Shown here piece after piece: positions 8,771 through 19,864 of a stretch of 64,000 nt of DNA. A model generated the notes under the pieces. That model was not told the DNA's origin. It made no database searches and saw only the letters and a list, made by a program, of their open reading frames with translations. How positions within the stretch are numbered: the stretch's first letter is position 1; each line of letters opens with the position of its first letter. Both the position numbers and the translations under genes were made by a program. Origin of the DNA: Bradyrhizobium neotropicale (GTDB lineage Bacteria > Pseudomonadota > Alphaproteobacteria > Rhizobiales > Xanthobacteraceae); the NCBI RefSeq assembly GCF_001641695.1, contig NZ_LSEF01000058.1, positions 127,882 through 191,881 on the forward strand. The letters are read 5' to 3'.

Positions 8771-8928
8771 ATGTTCTCAGGGCGGGGTGAAAGTCCCCAC
8801 CGGCGGTAAGGACCGAAAGGCCCAAGCCCGCGAGCGCCTTCCAAGAGGGATTTTTCCCGAAGGAAGGGTCAGCAGATTCGGTGCGACTCCGAAGCCGACG
8901 GTCAAAGTCCGGATGAAAGAGAACGGTC
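8771..8928 (+). promoter_or_regulatory. FMN riboswitch (RFN element)
   Basis: An FMN-sensing leader RNA. The conserved junction parts are all readable: TTCTCAGGGCGGGGTGAAAG at the 5' side, CCCACCGGCGGTA, AGCCCGCGAGCG, a variable hairpin (about 8839-8868), GGTCAGCAGATTCGGTG, TCCGAAGCCGACGGT, and the closing CCGGATGAAAGAGAACGG. P1 is made by TTCTC and GAGAA. It ends about 75 nt before ribH on the same strand, so FMN should repress ribH, probably by masking the ribosome site since no strong poly-U terminator is seen. Confidence 0.96.
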
Positions 8929-9003
8929 GGAGGCAGACGCATCGCAGGATGCGGCTGTTTGTCGTTCCGTGTGCCCTGATTCTGGTCCTTGAGAAGGAAA
9001 GCC

Positions 9004-9576
9004 ATGAATCAGATGTTGCAAGACCCGCAAGTCGAAACCTCTCAGCAAACCCAAATGCCGCCGCCGGTTCCGCAGGATCCGCCGCCGGCGATCGAGCATC
9101 CGCGCTTCGCCAAGCCGCAGCGGGTCGCCTTCGTGCAGGCCTGCTGGCACCACGACGTGGTCGAGGAGGCCCGCATCGCCTTCTTGAAGGAGGCCGAGGC
9201 ACGCCACCTCAATCATGTCGACGTGTTCGAGGTGCCCGGTTCGTTCGAGATCCCGCTGCATGCGCAGATCCTTGCCAAGACGCGGCGCTACACCGCGATC
9301 GTTGCGGCCGGGCTCGTCGTCGACGGCGGCATCTACCGCCACGAGTTCGTCGCCGACACCGTGATCAAAGCGTTGATGGACGTGCAACTCCGCACCGAAG
9401 TCCCGGTGTTCTCGGCGGTGCTGACGCCGCAGCAATTCCACGAGACCGAGGTGCACTACGACTTCTTCCGCAGGCACTTCGCGATCAAGGGCGTCGAAGT
9501 CGCGGAAGCCTGCGCCAACACGCTGCACGGGCTCGAGCGCCTGCGCGGCCAGGTCGCGGCGGGGATTGTGGGCTAG
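9004..9576 (+). CDS. ribH: 6,7-dimethyl-8-ribityllumazine synthase, type RibH2
   Basis: Condenses 5-amino-6-ribitylamino-uracil with 3,4-dihydroxy-2-butanone 4-phosphate, the penultimate step of riboflavin synthesis. 190 residues: a Pro/Gln-rich N-terminal tail of about 35 residues, then the flavodoxin-like core with VPGSFEIPLHAQIL, VDGGIYRHEFVADTVI and LTPQQFHE. These match the decameric RibH2 type known from Brucella and Mesorhizobium rather than the icosahedral RibH1. The ATG at 9004 has GAAGGAAAGCC ahead; an in-frame ATG at 8989 is less likely. It is alone on its transcript behind the FMN riboswitch, whereas ribH1 normally sits in the main rib operon. Confidence 0.95.
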   Translation: MNQMLQDPQVETSQQTQMPPPVPQDPPPAIEHPRFAKPQRVAFVQACWHHDVVEEARIAFLKEAEARHLNHVDVFEVPGSFEIPLHAQILAKTRRYTAIVAAGLVVDGGIYRHEFVADTVIKALMDVQLRTEVPVFSAVLTPQQFHETEVHYDFFRRHFAIKGVEVAEACANTLHGLERLRGQVAAGIVG

Positions 9577-9596
9577 GTTGCAAAGACTCTTACCGC

Positions 9597-9710
9597 TCAT
9601 CCTGAGGAGCGCGTCATCGAAGGATGAAGGCCACGATCGAGCCTCATGGTTCTCCAGGTGATGCGAAGCATTCCGGGAGACGGCGCTTGCGCGCCTCTTC
9701 ACCATGAGGC
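9597..9710. repeat. Palindromic repeat type B, copy 1 (CATCCTGAGGAGC)
   Basis: A mosaic palindrome: CTCATCCTGAGGAGCGCG ... CGAAGGATGA, then GCCTCATGGT ... ACCATGAGGC. The same building blocks occur in inverted order at 15.08-15.17 kb. It occupies the gap between ribH and coxC. Confidence 0.8.
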
Positions 9711-9829
9711 TCTTGCAGTGCGCCTGGGGGCCGGCCTCACACGGCGCTGATTGTCAATCCCGCCGCCGTCCCTATAAAGTCGGCGGCGGGAGGAGGACGT
9801 TCCGTGGAGACGGGGCGGCCGACAAGATC

Positions 9830-11032
9830 ATGTTCGAAGGACACGATCCCTATCTCGTCGCGCTCTCTGTGGCGATCGCGAGCCTGGGTGGCTATACCGG
9901 CTTTGCGCTCGCGGCCCGCATCCGCAGCACGCCCGGCGTCAGTAACCGCATGCTGCTCGCGGGCGCGGCGGCGTTTCTGGCGGTCGGGATCTGGACCATG
10001 CATTTCGTCGGCATGCTGGCCGCACCGCTGCCGCCCGACACCGTCTATCTCGTCCTGCCCACCATCATCTCGTTCCTGATCTGCGCGCTGGTGGTTGGCA
10101 TCTCCCTGTTCTTCGTCTCGATCGGCGAGCCGTCACTGAAGCGGGTGGCCTCGTCAGCCGTGTTGCTCGGCGTCGGTATCGCCAGCATGCATTATGTTGG
10201 CATCCACGGCCTCGCCGGGTCCTTCGGCATCGCGCACGACCCCTCGATGGTGCTGCTGTCGATCCTGGTCGCGGTCGTCACCGCCTATGGCGGCCTGCGC
10301 GCCTTCCTGGCGCAGCAGGAAGGTGTCCGTCTGATCGTGAGCTCGATCGCCTTTGGCGTTGCGGTGTCCGGCATGCATTACACCGCGATGCTCGGCATGC
10401 ATTTCGAGCCGCTCACGGGCTCGGCGCATCACCATCTCGGCGGCAGCCTTGCCGCGTCGCAGCAAGTCTTGTCGATCGTCGTTGCCGTGCTGTGCTTCGT
10501 GATCGCGGCCGGCTTCCTGTTGTCGCTGGTGCCGGACCCGCGGCGGCAGGCGCAGGTGTCGGTCGCCGCCGATCCGGTCGCGCCGCTGGCTATGCGAACC
10601 ACCGTGGAGCCGGTCGCGCTGGCCGCCACATCGCCGCGGCCGGTGGCGCCGCTCGGTGGCCTCGGTCAGCCACCTCGTGCGCCGGCGCCGCGGCTGCCGG
10701 TCGAAGGCGCCGACGGCACCCATTTCATCGAGACGGCCCATGTGCGCAGCGTTCGGGCGGATGCGCATTATACGCGCGTCCATGACGGCACCCGCGAGCG
10801 GATGTGCCCCTGGTCGATCTCCGAAGCCGAGGCGCAGCTCGATCCCTCGCTGTTCCTGCGGGTGCACCGCAGCCATATCGTCGCGATCTCCCACGTCGCG
10901 CACGTCCGCAAGGAAGGCGACGGTGCCGTGCTCGAGCTCGACGGTCCGTCGCCGCACCGCGTACCGGTGAGCCGGGCCAAGATCGCCGAGGTGAAGGCGC
11001 GGCTGGGGCTGGTCAATCGGCGCCACGCGTAA
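9830..11032 (+). CDS. coxC: MHYT-LytTR membrane regulator CoxC
   Basis: A 400-residue membrane sensor-regulator. The N-terminal half is an MHYT domain of about seven transmembrane helices with the paired motifs TMHFVGM, SMHYVGI and GMHYTAMLGMHF, whose His and Met residues are proposed to bind copper and sense CO, O2 or NO. A Pro/Ala-rich linker leads to a C-terminal LytTR DNA-binding domain (HFIETAHVRSVRADAHYTRV to the end, including SLFLRVHRSHIV). This architecture is that of CoxC and CoxH of Oligotropha carboxidovorans. It lies about 225 bp upstream of coxM on the same strand, so it is the likely transcriptional regulator of the CO dehydrogenase operon. Residues upstream of 9830 in this frame have no MHYT similarity. 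Confidence 0.9.
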   Translation: MFEGHDPYLVALSVAIASLGGYTGFALAARIRSTPGVSNRMLLAGAAAFLAVGIWTMHFVGMLAAPLPPDTVYLVLPTIISFLICALVVGISLFFVSIGEPSLKRVASSAVLLGVGIASMHYVGIHGLAGSFGIAHDPSMVLLSILVAVVTAYGGLRAFLAQQEGVRLIVSSIAFGVAVSGMHYTAMLGMHFEPLTGSAHHHLGGSLAASQQVLSIVVAVLCFVIAAGFLLSLVPDPRRQAQVSVAADPVAPLAMRTTVEPVALAATSPRPVAPLGGLGQPPRAPAPRLPVEGADGTHFIETAHVRSVRADAHYTRVHDGTRERMCPWSISEAEAQLDPSLFLRVHRSHIVAISHVAHVRKEGDGAVLELDGPSPHRVPVSRAKIAEVKARLGLVNRRHA

Positions 11033-11039
11033 AGCTCTC

Positions 11040-11091
11040 TCACTCCCTCTCCCCGCCCTCTATCTCTCTCCCCGCTCTTACGGGGAGAGGT
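11040..11091. repeat. Palindromic repeat type D copy between coxC and coxM
   Basis: CTCTCCCCGCTCTTACGGGGAGAG (11067-11090) is preceded by a partial CTCTCCCCGCCCTCTATCTC. It forms a strong stem after the coxC stop and may separate coxC and coxMSL transcription. Confidence 0.75.
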
Positions 11092-11258
11092 GAAGAGCCA
11101 GCCATACGTCGCCGACCCTGACGCAATTCGTGCGTCCCCATCCGCAATTCGTGCAAAAACCCCGCCTTTGTGCCCGAATGATTGCGCCGAGCCCCGCCGG
11201 GAGGGACCGTCCCGCCAACGTCCGCGCTTTGAGCGCCAAGGACGAGTGGGAGGAGACG

Positions 11259-12122
11259 ATGATCCCGGGATCATTCAGCTATCACCGGCCGGCGAGTGTC
11301 GCCGATGCCGTCAAACTCTTGTCCGACCTCGGCGAGGATGCTCGGCCACTGGCCGGCGGGCACAGCCTTGTGCCGATGATGAAGCTTCGGCTCGCGACCC
11401 CCGCCCATCTCGTCGACCTGCACGGCATCGCCGGCCTGAAGGGCATCCGCCGCGACGGCAACAATCTCGTCATCGGTGCGATGACCACCCAGCACGATCT
11501 TCTGGCCTCCGATGAGGTCGGCAAGTCGGTGCCGATCCTGAATGAGGCGGCCCTGCTGATCGCCGATCCGCAGGTGCGCTACCGCGGCACGATCGGCGGC
11601 AACGTCGCCAATGGCGATCCCGGCAACGACATGCCGGCGCTGATGATGACGCTGGGCGCGACCTATCGCCTCGAAGGCCCCGGCGGCGCCCGCGAAGTGG
11701 CGGCCGCCGAGTTCTACCAGGGCGCCTATTTCACCGCGCTCGAGCCGGGCGAGATCCTGACTTCAATCTCGGTCCCCGTGCCTCCGGCCGGCCACGGCTA
11801 CGCCTACGAAAAGCTCAAGCGCAAGGTCGGCGATTACGCCACCGCGGCCGCGGCCGTCGTGCTGACGATGGCAGGCGACAAGGTGGCGACCTGCACGATC
11901 GGGCTCACCAATGTCCACGAGACGCCGTTGCTCGCCGCCGACGCCGCCAACGCCGTGATCGGCACGAGCCTCGACGCCACGTCGCTGAAGAACGCGGCGG
12001 CGGCAGCGGAAGCGATCATGTCACCGGCCGCGGATGCCCGCGGGCCGGTCGAATACCGCAAGCATGTCGGCGGCATCATGGTGACGCGCGCGCTGCAACG
12101 CGCTGCCGCCAACACGAAATGA
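11259..12122 (+). CDS. coxM: CO dehydrogenase medium (FAD) subunit
   Basis: The flavoprotein subunit of the (CoxL-CoxM-CoxS)2 CO dehydrogenase, passing electrons from the [2Fe-2S] clusters to the quinone pool. 287 residues, nearly colinear with O. carboxidovorans CoxM: N-terminal [19 protein letters not shown]-binding AGGHS at 32-36 and TIGGN near 111-115, [15 protein letters not shown], and [21 protein letters not shown]. The start at 11259 has GGGAGGAG just upstream; the 43 extra in-frame residues upstream are not family-like. It begins the structural operon: coxS starts 13 bp after its stop. Confidence 0.97.
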   Translation: MIPGSFSYHRPASVADAVKLLSDLGEDARPLAGGHSLVPMMKLRLATPAHLVDLHGIAGLKGIRRDGNNLVIGAMTTQHDLLASDEVGKSVPILNEAALLIADPQVRYRGTIGGNVANGDPGNDMPALMMTLGATYRLEGPGGAREVAAAEFYQGAYFTALEPGEILTSISVPVPPAGHGYAYEKLKRKVGDYATAAAAVVLTMAGDKVATCTIGLTNVHETPLLAADAANAVIGTSLDATSLKNAAAAAEAIMSPAADARGPVEYRKHVGGIMVTRALQRAAANTK

Positions 12123-12135
12123 CGGGAGGGGATCG

Positions 12136-12632
12136 ATGGCAAAAACACATGTGACCATGAAGGTGAACGGCGCCGAGGTCGAAGGCCTCGTCGAACCGCG
12201 CACGCTGCTGGTGCATTTCATCCGCGAAAACTTGCAGATGACCGGCACCCATATCGGCTGTGAGACCACCCATTGCGGCGCCTGCACTGTCGACATCGAC
12301 GGCATGTCAGTGAAGTCCTGCACGATGTTCGCCGTCCAGGCCAACGGCTCCGACATCACCACCATCGAAGGCATGGCCAACGCCGACGGCACGCTGTCGG
12401 CCCTGCAGGAAGGCTTCCGCATGATGCACGGCCTGCAATGCGGCTTCTGCACGCCCGGCATGATCATGCGCGCGCACCGGCTGCTGAAGGAGAATCCGTC
12501 GCCGAGCGAGCAGGAGATCCGGATGGGCATCTCCGGCAATATCTGCCGCTGCACCGGCTACCAGAACATCGTCAAAGCAATCCAGTACGCCGCCGCCAAG
12601 ATCAACGGCGTGGAATTCCGGGAGGCCGCAGA

Positions 12633-12636
<4 letters not shown>
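12136..12636 (+). CDS. coxS: CO dehydrogenase small (2Fe-2S) subunit
   Basis: The iron-sulfur subunit, 166 residues, carrying two [2Fe-2S] clusters between the Mo-Cu site and FAD. The plant-ferredoxin-type cluster ligands are C42, C47, C50 ([10 protein letters not shown]) and C62 (VKSCTMF); the second cluster ligands are in CGFC (102/105) and CRC (137/139). The numbering is the same as in the O. carboxidovorans protein. GGGAGGGGATCG precedes the ATG. Its stop overlaps the coxL start by 4 nt (ATGA), implying translational coupling. Confidence 0.97.
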
Positions 12637-15053
<2,417 letters not shown>

Positions 15054-15074
15054 CGCGATTGGCGAAGGCCGGGC

Positions 15075-15171
15075 CGTCATCCTTCGAGACGCGGCGCAAG
15101 CGCCGCTCCTCAGGATGAGGTTTGGACTCTCATGGTGAGGAGCGCGTCTTCGCGCGTCTCGAACCATGAGG
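15075..15171. repeat. Palindromic repeat type B, copy 2, inside the cox operon
   Basis: CCGTCATCCTTCGAGACGCG ... CGCTCCTCAGGATGAGG is followed by CTCATGGTGAGGAGCGCG ... CTCGAACCATGAGG. It is the same mosaic as at 9.6 kb. It separates coxL from coxD by 150 bp, the only sizeable gap inside coxMSLDEFG, and may lower expression of the maturation genes relative to the structural genes. Confidence 0.82.
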
Positions 15172-15203
15172 TCACAGAAAGAACGGCATTGGTTCGAGAA
15201 ACG

Positions 15204-16070
15204 ATGAAGAACCGCGACGAGATCACCCGCGCCTTGGCCGCATCGGGCTACATCGCCGATAAGGATCTGGCGACGGCGATCTCGTTGATGCGGCTGCTGC
15301 GGCGCCCGCTGCTCCTGGAGGGCGAGGCGGGCGTCGGCAAGACAGAGGTGGCGAAGGCGCTCGCCAAGGTGCATGCGACCGAGCTGATCCGCCTGCAATG
15401 CTATGAGGGCCTCGACCAATCCTCCGCGATCTACGAATGGAATTACCAGCGTCAATTGCTGGCGATCCAGGCCCATCGCGGCACCGACAGCATCGAGGAC
15501 CAGATCTTCTCGGAAAAATACCTGCTGGAGCGTCCGCTGCTCGCCGCGATCCGGCGGGCGCAGGCGCCGGTGCTGCTGATCGACGAGATCGACCGCGCCG
15601 ACGACGAATTCGAGGCGTTCCTGCTGGAGTTGCTCTCCGACTTCCAGGTCTCGATTCCCGAGCTCGGCACCATTGCCGCGATCACAATCCCGCATGTGGT
15701 GCTGACCTCGAACGGCACGCGCGAGCTCTCCGACGCGCTGCGCCGGCGCTGCCTCTATCACTACGTCGATTACCCCGATGTCGACCGCGAGGCCCGCATC
15801 ATCCTGGCACGGATCGCCGGTGCGAGCCCGTCGCTGTCACTCCAGATCGCGCGCATGGTCGAGGGCGTGCGCAAGGAAGAGCTGCGCAAGGTCCCGGGCG
15901 TGGCGGAGACGCTTGACTGGGCGGCAGCCCTGGTCGGCCTCGACATCCGCGATCTTCATGATGCGCCCGAGACCGTGCACGAGACCCTGGTCTGTCTTTT
16001 GAAGACGCAGGAGGATCGCGCCCGCGTCACGCCGGAGGTCACGCAGCGCCTTTTGGGGAGGGTTGCATGA
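15204..16070 (+). CDS. coxD: MoxR-type AAA+ ATPase CoxD
   Basis: A 288-residue AAA+ ATPase of the MoxR group, needed in O. carboxidovorans for assembly (sulfuration) of the CO dehydrogenase Cu-S-Mo centre. Walker A is GEAGVGKT at 40-47, Walker B LLIDEIDR, sensor 1 VVLTSNGTREL, with an arginine-rich finger region DALRRRCLYH. ATG 15204 starts the family-like sequence; an upstream frame-open stretch back to 15132 lies within the palindromic repeat and is rejected. It overlaps coxE by 4 nt. Confidence 0.95.
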   Translation: MKNRDEITRALAASGYIADKDLATAISLMRLLRRPLLLEGEAGVGKTEVAKALAKVHATELIRLQCYEGLDQSSAIYEWNYQRQLLAIQAHRGTDSIEDQIFSEKYLLERPLLAAIRRAQAPVLLIDEIDRADDEFEAFLLELLSDFQVSIPELGTIAAITIPHVVLTSNGTRELSDALRRRCLYHYVDYPDVDREARIILARIAGASPSLSLQIARMVEGVRKEELRKVPGVAETLDWAAALVGLDIRDLHDAPETVHETLVCLLKTQEDRARVTPEVTQRLLGRVA

Positions 16071-17275
16071 GCTGCTGCGGCTCCAGCCCCGGGTACGATG
16101 ATCTCAACCAGGTCTCCCGCCTCGTCTCGGCAAGGCTTGCGGCTTTCCTGCGCACCCTGCGCGATGCCGGCTTCCGGATCGGGCTTGCCGAAGGGCAGGA
16201 TGCCGCGACGCTCATGTCATCAGGCTATGCGGCGCGACCGGGCCTGCTGCGCGCGGCGTTCAAGCATTTGTTCTCGGCGCGCAAGTCCGACTGGGACAAG
16301 TTCGACGGGCTGTTCGATGCGTTCTGGCTCGGCAAGCGCGTGCGCTCGCGTTCCCGCACCATTGGGTCTGTCCCCGGCGCCCACAACCCGTCGCTGAAGA
16401 GCTTGCAGGACAAGATAGCGGAGCAGGGGGGCGGACAGCCCGTCACCGACCAGCTTCCGTCCTCGGACGATGCGCCGGAAGGCCGCTCCGGCGAAGGCCG
16501 CATGGAAGGCGCTTCGCGTGCGGAAAATCTCGCCGAGGTCGATTTCAGAAAACTCAGCGATCCCGACCAGCTCGCGCAGGCCAACGAAGCGGCGGCGCAG
16601 CTCGCGAGGGTGATGCGCGCGCGCCTGACCCGGCGCGATCTGGCTCGCCGGCGCGGCTATCGGCTCGACCTCAGGCGCACCATCCACCGCAACATCAGCC
16701 ATGGCGGCGTGCCGATCAGCCTCGTGAAACGCCAGCGCAAGGACAAGCCGCTGCGGCTCATTGTTCTTCTCGATGCGTCGGGCTCGATGAGCATGTACAC
16801 CTCCGTGTTCCTGCGCTTCATCCATGGCGTGCTCGACGAATTCCGCGAGGCCGAGGCGTTCCTGTTCCACACGCGGCTCGCCTATGTGTCCGATGCGCTG
16901 AAGGAGAAAGATGCGGGACGTGCGCTCGATCGGCTCTCGATCATGGCGCAGGGCGCTGGCGGCGGCACGCGGATCGGCGAGAGCCTGCAGACCTTCAACC
17001 GCTGGCATGCCGCGCGCGTGATCCATTCGCGCAGTTGCGTGATGATCGTCTCCGACGGCTATGAGACCGGCGATGCCGATCTGCTCGGGCGGGAAATGGC
17101 CGCGCTGTCGCGGCGCTGCCGGCGTATCGTCTGGCTCAATCCGATGATGGCCTGGGAGGGCTATGCGCCCGAGGCGAGGGGCATCAAGGCCGCGCTGCCG
17201 CATGTCGATCTCTATGCTCCCGCCAACACGCTGCAAAGCCTGCGCGCGCTCGAACCCTATCTCGCAAAGCTCTAG
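16067..17275 (+). CDS. coxE: VWA-domain CO dehydrogenase maturation protein CoxE
   Basis: A 402-residue VWA protein that partners the MoxR ATPase CoxD; in the model organism it acts in copper insertion and functionalisation of the Mo-Cu site. The N-terminal region is helical (LAAFLRTLRDAGFRIGL), a charged linker spans about 110-175, and the C-terminal VWA fold has the MIDAS motif DASGS at 236-240, VSDGYETGD and the closing NPMMAW. It starts MSCCGSS, a Cys pair that might touch copper, though this is speculation. The ATGA overlap with coxD indicates coupled translation; coxF follows after 11 bp. Confidence 0.95.
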   Translation: MSCCGSSPGYDDLNQVSRLVSARLAAFLRTLRDAGFRIGLAEGQDAATLMSSGYAARPGLLRAAFKHLFSARKSDWDKFDGLFDAFWLGKRVRSRSRTIGSVPGAHNPSLKSLQDKIAEQGGGQPVTDQLPSSDDAPEGRSGEGRMEGASRAENLAEVDFRKLSDPDQLAQANEAAAQLARVMRARLTRRDLARRRGYRLDLRRTIHRNISHGGVPISLVKRQRKDKPLRLIVLLDASGSMSMYTSVFLRFIHGVLDEFREAEAFLFHTRLAYVSDALKEKDAGRALDRLSIMAQGAGGGTRIGESLQTFNRWHAARVIHSRSCVMIVSDGYETGDADLLGREMAALSRRCRRIVWLNPMMAWEGYAPEARGIKAALPHVDLYAPANTLQSLRALEPYLAKL

Positions 17276-17286
17276 AGGAGGCACCG

Positions 17287-18126
17287 ATGACCGCTCATGT
17301 CGAAGTGCTGGATCTGGTGGCCCAGATGAAGGCCGCAGAGCGCGCCTTCGTCCTCGCGACCGTGGTGCGTACCGTTTCGGTCACCGCGGCGAAAGCCGGC
17401 GCGAAGGCGATCATCGCAGCCGACGGCACCATCGTCGCCGGCTGGATCGGCGGCGGCTGCGCCCGCGGCGCCGTGCTGAAGGCGGCGCGTGAGGCGCTTG
17501 CGGACGGCGAGCCGCGCATGGTCTCGGTGCAGCCGGAGAATTTGCTCGCCGAGCTGGGGGTAAGGGCGGGCGACAGCCGCGATGGCATCCGCTTCGCCAG
17601 CAACATGTGCCCGAGCAAGGGCACCATGGACATCTTCGTCGAGCCGGTGCTGCCTCACCCTTCGCTCGTCATTTTCGGCGCGAGCCCGGTGGCGCTGTCG
17701 CTCGCGGCGCAGGCGCGCACGCTTGGCTACCACGTCACGCTCGCCGCGCCCTCAGCCGATCTCACCGTTCCGCCGGACGCCGACACACTCATCGACGGCT
17801 ACCAGCTCGGGGAGCTCGGCGAAGCAAAGCGCTTCATCGTGGTCTCGACGCAGGGCAAGGGTGATGAAGCCGCCTTGCGGGCCGCGATCGCGACGAAGGC
17901 CGACTATCACGCCTTCGTCGGCAGCCGCCGCAAGATGGCCTCGCTTCGCGCCAGGCTCATTGCGGAAGGCGCGAATGCTGGTGCGATCGATTCCGTGAAG
18001 GCGCCGGCCGGGCTCGATCTCGGCGCCATCACGCCGGAGGAGATCGCGATGTCGATCCTCGCCGAGATCACCCGGGAACGCCGGCGCGGCCAGCGCGCCG
18101 CCAATCAGGCAGCAACGAAAGAGTGA
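17287..18126 (+). CDS. coxF: XdhC/CoxI-family maturation factor CoxF
   Basis: A 279-residue protein of the XdhC/CoxF family, which loads and protects the molybdenum cofactor of xanthine-oxidase-type enzymes. The N-terminal XdhC/CoxI domain has FVLATVVRTVSVTAAKAGAK and AGWIGGGCARG; a C-terminal Rossmann-like domain begins SLVIFGASPVALSLAAQAR and contains DYHAFVGSRRKM, with the final TPEEIAMSILAEI typical of the family. AGAGGAGG precedes the ATG. It is placed between coxE and coxG, matching the known gene order. Confidence 0.95.
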   Translation: MTAHVEVLDLVAQMKAAERAFVLATVVRTVSVTAAKAGAKAIIAADGTIVAGWIGGGCARGAVLKAAREALADGEPRMVSVQPENLLAELGVRAGDSRDGIRFASNMCPSKGTMDIFVEPVLPHPSLVIFGASPVALSLAAQARTLGYHVTLAAPSADLTVPPDADTLIDGYQLGELGEAKRFIVVSTQGKGDEAALRAAIATKADYHAFVGSRRKMASLRARLIAEGANAGAIDSVKAPAGLDLGAITPEEIAMSILAEITRERRRGQRAANQAATKE

Positions 18127-18135
18127 GAGCCGATC

Positions 18136-18594
18136 ATGCAGATGAACGACAGCCAGCGTATCCCCGCCCCACGCGAGCAGGTCTGGGCGGCACTGAATGA
18201 CCCCGCCGTGCTGAAGCAGTGCATTCCCGGCTGTCAGGTGTTAGAGGTGACCGGTCCGAACGAGATGACCGCCACGGTGGTGTTCAAGGTCGGCCCGGTG
18301 AAGGCGACGTTCGGCGGCAAGGTAACCCTGTCCGACCTCGATCCGCCCAACCGCTATCGCATCTCGGGCGAGGGCTCCGGCGGCGTCGCCGGCTTTGCCA
18401 AGGGCGGGGCGGTCGTGCGGCTGGAATCGGAAAGCGCCGACGTCACGGTGCTGCACTACGAGGTCGATGCGCAGATCGGCGGCAAGCTCGCCCAGCTCGG
18501 CGCGCGGCTGATCAACTCGACCGCAACGAAGCTTGCCGGCGAATTCTTCGCGTCGTTTGCCGAGGTGGTGGGTGCGAAGGCCGAGGTGAGCTAG
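18136..18594 (+). CDS. coxG: CoxG family SRPBCC protein, short form
   Basis: A 152-residue SRPBCC (START-like) carbon monoxide dehydrogenase subunit G family protein. It begins QRIPAPREQVWAALNDP, with GCQVLE and KVGPVKATFGGKV following, then GFAKGGAVVRL and a final amphipathic helix region (LAGEFFASFAEVV). CoxG was first tied to membrane attachment of CO dehydrogenase and is reported in mycobacteria to carry quinone between membrane and enzyme. No hydrophobic C-terminal anchor is present here: the gene stops about two residues after the SRPBCC fold, shorter than some homologues of about 200 residues. Last gene of the operon, 9 bp after coxF. Confidence 0.93.
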   Translation: MQMNDSQRIPAPREQVWAALNDPAVLKQCIPGCQVLEVTGPNEMTATVVFKVGPVKATFGGKVTLSDLDPPNRYRISGEGSGGVAGFAKGGAVVRLESESADVTVLHYEVDAQIGGKLAQLGARLINSTATKLAGEFFASFAEVVGAKAEVS

Positions 18595-18602
18595 TCTAGG
18601 AG

Positions 18603-18695
18603 ATCGTAGGGTAGGCAAAGCGAAGCGTGCCCACCGCTATCATCGAAAACAGAAAAGGTGGGCACGGCGGGTCGCGCCTTTGCCCACCCTACGAT
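18603..18695. repeat. Dispersed palindromic element, type A copy 2
   Basis: ATCGTAGGGTAGGCAAAGCG ... CTTTGCCCACCCTACGAT encloses inner GCGTGCCCACC / GGTGGGCACG arms. It sits between the convergent ends of coxG and prs, suiting a two-way transcription stop. Confidence 0.87.
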
Positions 18696-18713
18696 TCTAC
18701 GAGGTCAGCGTGC

Positions 18714-19667
18714 TCAGTCGAACAGGCTCGACACCGACTCTTCCGCTGCGGTGCGCGCGATCGCGTCGGAGATCAGGCTGGCGATCGGCAGCGTGCGGAT
18801 GTTCGGCGCCTTGGTCACCGCGTCCGTCGGCAGGATCGAGTCGGTGATGACCAGCTCTTTCAGCTTCGAGGAGGAGATGCGGGCGGCCGCGCCGCCGGAC
18901 AGCACGCCGTGCGTGATGTAGGCGTAGACGTCCTTGGCGCCCTTGGCGATCAGCGCGTCGGCCGCGTTCACCAGCGTGCCACCGGAATCGACGATGTCGT
19001 CGACGAGGATGCAGGTGTAGCCGGCAACGTCGCCGATCACGTTCATGACCTCGGACTCGCCGGGACGTTCGCGCCGCTTGTCGACGATCGCGAGCGGGGT
19101 GTTGATGCGCTTGGCGAGCCCGCGCGCACGCGCCACGCCGCCGACGTCAGGGGAGATCACCATCACCTTGGAGAGGTCGAACTTCTCCTTGATGTCGCGC
19201 ACCATCAGCGGCGCCGCGTAGAGATTGTCGGTCGGGATGTCGAAGAAACCCTGGATCTGGCCGGCATGCAGGTCGAGCGTCATGACGCGGTCGACGCCGG
19301 CCTGCGTGATCAAATTGGCGACGAGCTTTGCCGAAATCGGCGTGCGCGAACCCGATTTGCGGTCCTGCCGGGCGTAGCCGAAATAGGGCAGCACCGCGGT
19401 GATGCGGCGCGCCGACGACCGGCGCAGCGCGTCGGTGATGATCAGGAGCTCCATCAGATGGTCGTTCGCCGGGAACGAGGTCGACTGGATGATGAAGGCG
19501 TCCGAGCCGCGGACGTTCTCCTGGATCTCGACGAAGATCTCCATGTCGGCGAAGCGCCGCACCACCGCTTTGGTCAGCGGCAGGTCCAGCCCCTGCGCAA
19601 TGGCCTGGGCGAGAGCCGGATTGGAGTTGCCGGCGACAAGCTTGATTGAGCCGTTTTTGGCCGACAT
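18714..19667 (-). CDS. prs: Ribose-phosphate pyrophosphokinase
   Basis: Makes PRPP from ribose 5-phosphate and ATP for purine, pyrimidine, His and Trp synthesis. 317 residues, the usual length. Readable motifs: [34 protein letters not shown], the catalytic flexible-loop region [11 protein letters not shown], metal-binding [12 protein letters not shown] and the PRPP-binding loop [13 protein letters not shown]. The start at 19667 is set by the conserved N-terminus and GGAGGAAGCGTCC upstream; an in-frame codon at 19709 would add 14 unlikely residues. It stands alone, convergent with the cox operon. Confidence 0.97.
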   Translation of the reverse strand: MSAKNGSIKLVAGNSNPALAQAIAQGLDLPLTKAVVRRFADMEIFVEIQENVRGSDAFIIQSTSFPANDHLMELLIITDALRRSSARRITAVLPYFGYARQDRKSGSRTPISAKLVANLITQAGVDRVMTLDLHAGQIQGFFDIPTDNLYAAPLMVRDIKEKFDLSKVMVISPDVGGVARARGLAKRINTPLAIVDKRRERPGESEVMNVIGDVAGYTCILVDDIVDSGGTLVNAADALIAKGAKDVYAYITHGVLSGGAAARISSSKLKELVITDSILPTDAVTKAPNIRTLPIASLISDAIARTAAEESVSSLFD

Positions 19668-19864
19668 GGACGCTTCCTCCCGCGCTTTGCTGGATACGAC
19701 GTTCAACATCTGGGAATACCCACTGGAAGCACGGTTACGACGGGCGAGGAAATATCAGGCCCAAGGCCGAACTGGCAACCCGGGATGCTACGTTTTCCAA
19801 GCGAAAATCCTGAGTCCGGTCAACAGTTTGGGCGGGACTTGGGGCCGTGGTTTAGCCGTGGTTA

